Positions 8,201-10,694 of a stretch of DNA of 10,694 nt are shown here, piece by piece. The DNA comes from an uncultured Clostridia bacterium (GTDB taxonomy: Bacteria; Bacillota_A; Clostridia; Christensenellales; UBA1242). The position numbers were made by a program, and so were the translations under genes. The number at the start of each line of letters is the position of its first letter. Position 1 is the first letter of the stretch. A model generated the notes under the pieces. That model was not told where the DNA came from and ran no database searches. It saw only the letters and a list, made by a program, of their open reading frames with translations. Location: contig CANRFP010000045.1 in NCBI GenBank assembly GCA_947629895.1, positions 1 to 10,694 on the forward strand, in the 5' to 3' direction.

Positions 8201-10694
8201 TTTTTTAACGCAAACAACTTCAACCTCTTTCACAAGCCCGTTTGAAAGTTCCACCATAAGTTTTGTTTTTCCGCTGTCAACCGCTTTCACCGTTCTTGTT
8301 TTTGAATTTATTTCAATCACTTTTTTGCCAGATGCGTTTATTTCATAAAGCGAAATTCTTGTGTTTGTGACATCCACCGGCAGCCACTTAACAACTTTAA
8401 TTTCAACCTCGTCACCAACATTCAAAACAAGCGAGTCTCCAACCGAAAGCTGGGCATCAAGTGCATCGCCGCCTGTGAAGCGAATGGAAATTGTTTTGGA
8501 AATGTTTTTGTCTGCCGAAACAACCTGCAGCCTCACCGTTCCCGCTTTTGTGAAATACAGCTTTTTGTCGCTGATGTAAGCAATCATTTCTTCTTTGCCA
8601 TCGGCGGAAACTGAGTCCACAATGCTGAAAGAAATTTCTGAATTTGTTGCAAAGGTTGGGCGAACTTCAAAGTCAAGCGCCACAACGTCTTTTCCAACAA
8701 CATATTCTTCTTTATAAGTGTCCTCGGCCCCAACAAAAACAATGTCCTCAACAAGCTGATTTACAAAAATTTGAACATGATAGTTTTGGTTCTTTGTGGA
8801 AATCAAAATTTTGGCACTTCCCGCTGCAATCGTTAGCAAATATTTTCCTTGAATTTGAACAACGTCCTCGCCATTCACAAGCGGCAAGTTTTCTTCAATT
8901 TTCATTGTGTAATTTTCGTTCAAATTAAACGCAATCAGCTCTCCCTTGTTGAAGGTTGCGCTGGAATTTTCAAGGTTGAAAATCAGCACATTTTTCTCCA
9001 CTTTTTCAATGGTGAACGTTGTTTTAACATTTTCGTTTGCTTGGCAAAAAGCGGTTATGTGAACAAGACCGTTTTGCTTAAAGGTGAGCGTTGTTCCCTC
9101 AATTGTGGCAAGGTTTTCTTCTTCCACAACAAACACAACAGTTTTGTTGGTTGTGTCCACAGGCAAAACTTCACATTGAAGTTCCACAACATTTGATGTC
9201 ACTTGAATGTTTGCATTTAAAACGGAAATTTTTTCAGGAGTTCTTTCAACCTCAATCGCAAAATTCAGCCTTATCGAGCTTGAAATATACACAACAAGCG
9301 TTGCGCTTCCGCCAGCAACTGCTTTCACAGCTTCCTTTTCAACTTGCAAAACCTTTCCTTTTGGGTCTAACGTTTTTTGATTTGTTGCTTGAAGTGAAAA
9401 TGCCGGCATAACTTGATAGGTTGGAACAATTTTGGATATAAACACCTCAAAACTTTCGCCAACTTTCAATTTTTGTGGAATTGGAACATTTTGCCCATTA
9501 AACGTGGCACTAACTTCGGCGTGAACAGGGTTTGTTCCGGCATAATAAATTTCAACTGATTTGGAAATTTGCCCAAGCGTTGCAGTGAGCGTCACAAAGC
9601 CAACGCGATTGAATATGAGTTTGTTGTCACGAATGAAAGCAGTTGTGCTGTCATTCACAGTCCAATCAATGTTTTGAGCGGCGGCATCAAGAGGCAAAAT
9701 TTTTCCAGAAAACTCAACAACATTTTGCGTGGAAATATATTGATTGTTGTATTTTTCAAGATTTATTTCAATTTCAAGGTCTGTTGGCTGCCTTACAACA
9801 TTAACTTCACAATATTCTTCAACAATTCTGTTGTCATAAAGCACAAACAAAACTTTCACAACTGCCCTTCCGCCCGAAAGCGCGTGGATGGCGCCGTCAA
9901 CAATTTCAACAACCTCTTCTCCCTCCAAAATTGGATTGTTGCTTTCAACTGAAAGGGTCAGGGGTTTGATTGTGGCGTTCTTTGGCAGAATTTCATATTT
10001 GAGTTCTGCCGTTTCCCCGCAAGAGAGGGTTATGTTCTTTTCCAAAAGTTTGAACTCTGCCACTTTGCCCGCGGTGTATGTGATGTGAACTCTCTTTGAA
10101 ACCTCGCTTCTGTCCTCATTGGCATAGATGTCCACTGCAACCGTGCATGGCGATTGCGTGTTGAACACAACAAGTCCACCTGTTGACACAGTTGCTTTGT
10201 CCTCGTCAACAATATGATAAAAATATTTCACATCTTTTGCATCGTCTGGGCTGGCCTTTGGATTTAATTGATAGGTTTTTTCTGCGGTTATGCCATCTTC
10301 AATCACAATTTCTTTTGCTGGGCTCACAACCGTGACGTAAATTTGCTTTTGAATGTGGGTTTTGTCACTTTTTTGCACTTTCAAATTGATAACGGTGTTT
10401 CCGCCCTTTGCAGCATGAATAAAGCCGGAGGCATCAACATATGCCACGTTTTCATCATAGGAAGAAAACTCCACTTTGGTGTTATACAAATTTTCTGGAA
10501 GAGTTTGATATTTAATTTCCACCGGCGCGCTGTCCACGTCAATTATCATGGAAGGCTCTTCCAAAATTAGGTCATAAGCATAGCCCTCTGTGTAAATGAA
10601 TTTGATTGTTCGTTGGAAATTACCGTCAAGCGTTGTAAGTGTTATTTTCGTTTCGCCCGCCTTGTTAAAAGTGACAAGCCCCGTGTGATTTACG
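5285..10694 (-). CDS. Giant Ig-like-domain protein with C-terminal beta-helix (N-terminus outside the window)
   Basis: The frame is open to the right edge, giving 1802 visible residues. A TTG at 10562-10564 could be mistaken for a start, but 43 in-frame residues upstream (VNHTGLVTFNKAGETKITL and on) are the end of another Ig-like domain, so the true start is outside. Residues 1-1465 are about 17 bacterial Ig-like domains (Big_2 style) with LPVDATNK-like and GxVxAxxGGxA motifs. A lysine- and glycine-rich linker with GGGG lies near 1370. Residues about 1490-1645 look like a right-handed parallel beta-helix (short strands such as NVVLDNVVLKGV, NVLLYNTTIEG, VNLDGCIIRNC). The last 57 residues carry four cysteines, and the protein ends QKCRF without a membrane helix or LPXTG. 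Ig-like stalks and beta-helices are typical of secreted adhesins and some polysaccharide-acting enzymes. I see no catalytic residues I can assign, so the role is inferred as surface binding. The downstream MBG gene starts 16 bases after this stop and is probably co-transcribed. Confidence 0.93.
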   Translation of the reverse strand, partial: VNHTGLVTFNKAGETKITLTTLDGNFQRTIKFIYTEGYAYDLILEEPSMIIDVDSAPVEIKYQTLPENLYNTKVEFSSYDENVAYVDASGFIHAAKGGNTVINLKVQKSDKTHIQKQIYVTVVSPAKEIVIEDGITAEKTYQLNPKASPDDAKDVKYFYHIVDEDKATVSTGGLVVFNTQSPCTVAVDIYANEDRSEVSKRVHITYTAGKVAEFKLLEKNITLSCGETAELKYEILPKNATIKPLTLSVESNNPILEGEEVVEIVDGAIHALSGGRAVVKVLFVLYDNRIVEEYCEVNVVRQPTDLEIEINLEKYNNQYISTQNVVEFSGKILPLDAAAQNIDWTVNDSTTAFIRDNKLIFNRVGFVTLTATLGQISKSVEIYYAGTNPVHAEVSATFNGQNVPIPQKLKVGESFEVFISKIVPTYQVMPAFSLQATNQKTLDPKGKVLQVEKEAVKAVAGGSATLVVYISSSIRLNFAIEVERTPEKISVLNANIQVTSNVVELQCEVLPVDTTNKTVVFVVEEENLATIEGTTLTFKQNGLVHITAFCQANENVKTTFTIEKVEKNVLIFNLENSSATFNKGELIAFNLNENYTMKIEENLPLVNGEDVVQIQGKYLLTIAAGSAKILISTKNQNYHVQIFVNQLVEDIVFVGAEDTYKEEYVVGKDVVALDFEVRPTFATNSEISFSIVDSVSADGKEEMIAYISDKKLYFTKAGTVRLQVVSADKNISKTISIRFTGGDALDAQLSVGDSLVLNVGDEVEIKVVKWLPVDVTNTRISLYEINASGKKVIEINSKTRTVKAVDSGKTKLMVELSNGLVKEVEVVCVKKVESLVLQEEVLTASSTHTIEVEVLPVDATNKALKYQLKETEFATLEDNTLHFKKAGRVEVIVSTTDGSGLEKTIFVTSTMGFLSKIVLDKQSVLIKKGLSFNLEVQTLPIDAENCQVSFKIVSQTGNVINLSPNGQVEAVSCGSAIVRVFAQDFYGQEIFADCEILVYENISSFELQFEENVDKYQNQNTFITSKKELVFQVVCSPADAQINGISYQIHDTNMAKIEDGKIIFLQKGSVSITFTCVDIILNEVSKTFNFYYVGNDLIEATLNKSQLQNNTLNLKAGQNFKFSLAKALPSDNENLTFTIQDTVEKRIDPNKQVAKFDNGTIFALNGGTFEFTLYVNGYKLEKIILNVIRDATAIVIDGQEEVYVALPYYKIKARVAETDTQQSEIGFKTESKIATVSQDGNLTFSDFGECEVLVYVVENPDIFKIIKVTYTQAYIRAIEFNKTRENLYVLESIDLKVTPQPYTTDEFEYTMEIDNEQVAKLVKQDDGYRLIGLASGTVTVTAKVVGKDISATRTFHIFEKITAINLPDKTNDKKNGGGGYRVFGTRFFEGDNPTARTYKMEVELLPAQATKDLLEWSSSDQTKAIVDENGVVTFLAPGRVVITVKQKMPYEGAPVVSNSYEFVLIDGINVYNYQQFKIANSKLTEENKDKTENYSTLVLQGDIYLTEEFKTLTFGYDVMGNGFKIDHSKVKNIDHFYITKSNVVLDNVVLKGVEYSDGAQLKDTGHVLQIYNCSNVLLYNTTIEGAETGIRTEQAQVNLDGCIIRNCLLLGMKVAPGSKVNIKDTIFASSFVGIMFSRNQTGVLSTVSLEGKVLFYNWSTLQQVEQSLNLKTYIDMAIPGASSIIDLNDIYRQVEETAKSQGTEYAYVYNGKTYYNFAIFSFKAEVLGKTFAFEGSASKANLDPACNYSNFAFPCPATVLGIKIPLTCSAVSLKAADAFIKPGERYDDNPAIEAGIRQKCRF
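5765..6217 (-). other. Parallel beta-helix domain of the Ig-like protein
   Basis: This segment (about residues 1493-1643 of the visible protein) has short repeating strands separated by turns: LVLQGDIYLTEEF, FYITKSNVVLDNVVLKGV, HVLQIYNCSNVLLYNTTIEG, GIRTEQAQVNLDGCIIRNC, GMKVAPGSKVNIKDTIFAS and FVGIMFSRN. The roughly 22-25-residue period, regular N/D/G turns and alternating hydrophobic residues are what pectin-lyase-like beta-helices show. Such domains are common in bacterial surface proteins that bind or process polysaccharides. No catalytic site is recognised, so a binding or structural role is as likely as an enzymatic one. Confidence 0.75.
6299..10694 (-). repeat. Array of alternating A/B Ig-like domains
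   Basis: Two domain types alternate without exception through the visible array. Type A ends with a GxxxAxxGG-like turn (HAAKGG, HALSGG, KAVAGG, TIAAG, KAVDSG, EAVSCG, FALNGG, IGLASG). Type B ends with an xLxFxxxG turn (VTFNKAG, VVFNTQ, LIFNRVG, LTFKQNG, LYFTKAG, LHFKKAG, IIFLQKG, LTFSDFG, VTFLAPG). This gives one partial B followed by eight A-B pairs with a mean spacing near 177 residues (about 530 bp). The domains are strongly diverged, so the array is old, and no long near-identical DNA copies are visible. Confidence 0.85.

Noticed and set aside
8849..9952. Several 100-127-codon plus-strand ORFs
   Set aside because: All are antisense shadows of the Ig-like gene, mutually overlapping, with no ribosome-binding context or domain content I can support.
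10562..10564. TTG as the start of the large right-hand gene
   Set aside because: The same frame continues upstream to the window edge for 43 residues that clearly form the end of an Ig-like domain. There is no signal peptide after the TTG.

Overview
The window is almost entirely one minus-strand, two-gene transcription unit encoding two giant extracellular repeat proteins. It ends against a convergent plus-strand gene at the left edge. The DNA is AT-rich by eye (not computed). The standard code reads through both long genes, and the one visible gene start has an AAGGAG ribosome-binding site. Together with a Sec signal peptide and Ig-like, MBG and YDG surface repeats, this suggests a low-GC Gram-positive bacterium, most likely an uncultured Clostridia/Bacillota member. 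That placement is inferred from style, not from a marker gene.

Layout from left to right: (1) positions 1-132 are the last 43 codons of an unrecognised plus-strand gene; (2) 132-158 is a perfect 10-bp hairpin with T-rich tracts on both sides, placed between the two converging stop codons as a bidirectional terminator; (3) 157-5268 (minus) is a complete 1703-residue protein with a signal peptide, an N-terminal beta-rich region, an InlB-like repeat, four YDG-type domains, eleven MBG-type (YGxxDP) repeats, a juxtamembrane beta domain and one C-terminal membrane helix with a basic tail; (4) a 16-base gap with the ribosome-binding site; (5) 5285 to the right edge (minus) is the C-terminal 1802 residues of an even larger protein, made of about 17 bacterial Ig-like domains followed by a parallel beta-helix and a cysteine-containing tail.

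Transcription runs right to left, so the Ig/beta-helix protein is made first and the MBG protein second. The 16-base spacing supports co-transcription and probably joint work at the cell surface, as stalk-like adhesins or matrix proteins. The MBG protein is tethered to the membrane by its C-terminus. The visible part of the Ig protein has no anchor, so it is either released, held at its unseen N-terminus, or held by a partner.

The most notable structure is internal. The Ig-like array alternates strictly between two domain types, and these pairs alternate again to give a four-domain higher-order repeat of about 350 residues. I see no CRISPR array, tRNA, rRNA, insertion sequence, defence gene or riboswitch, and no promoter inside the window.
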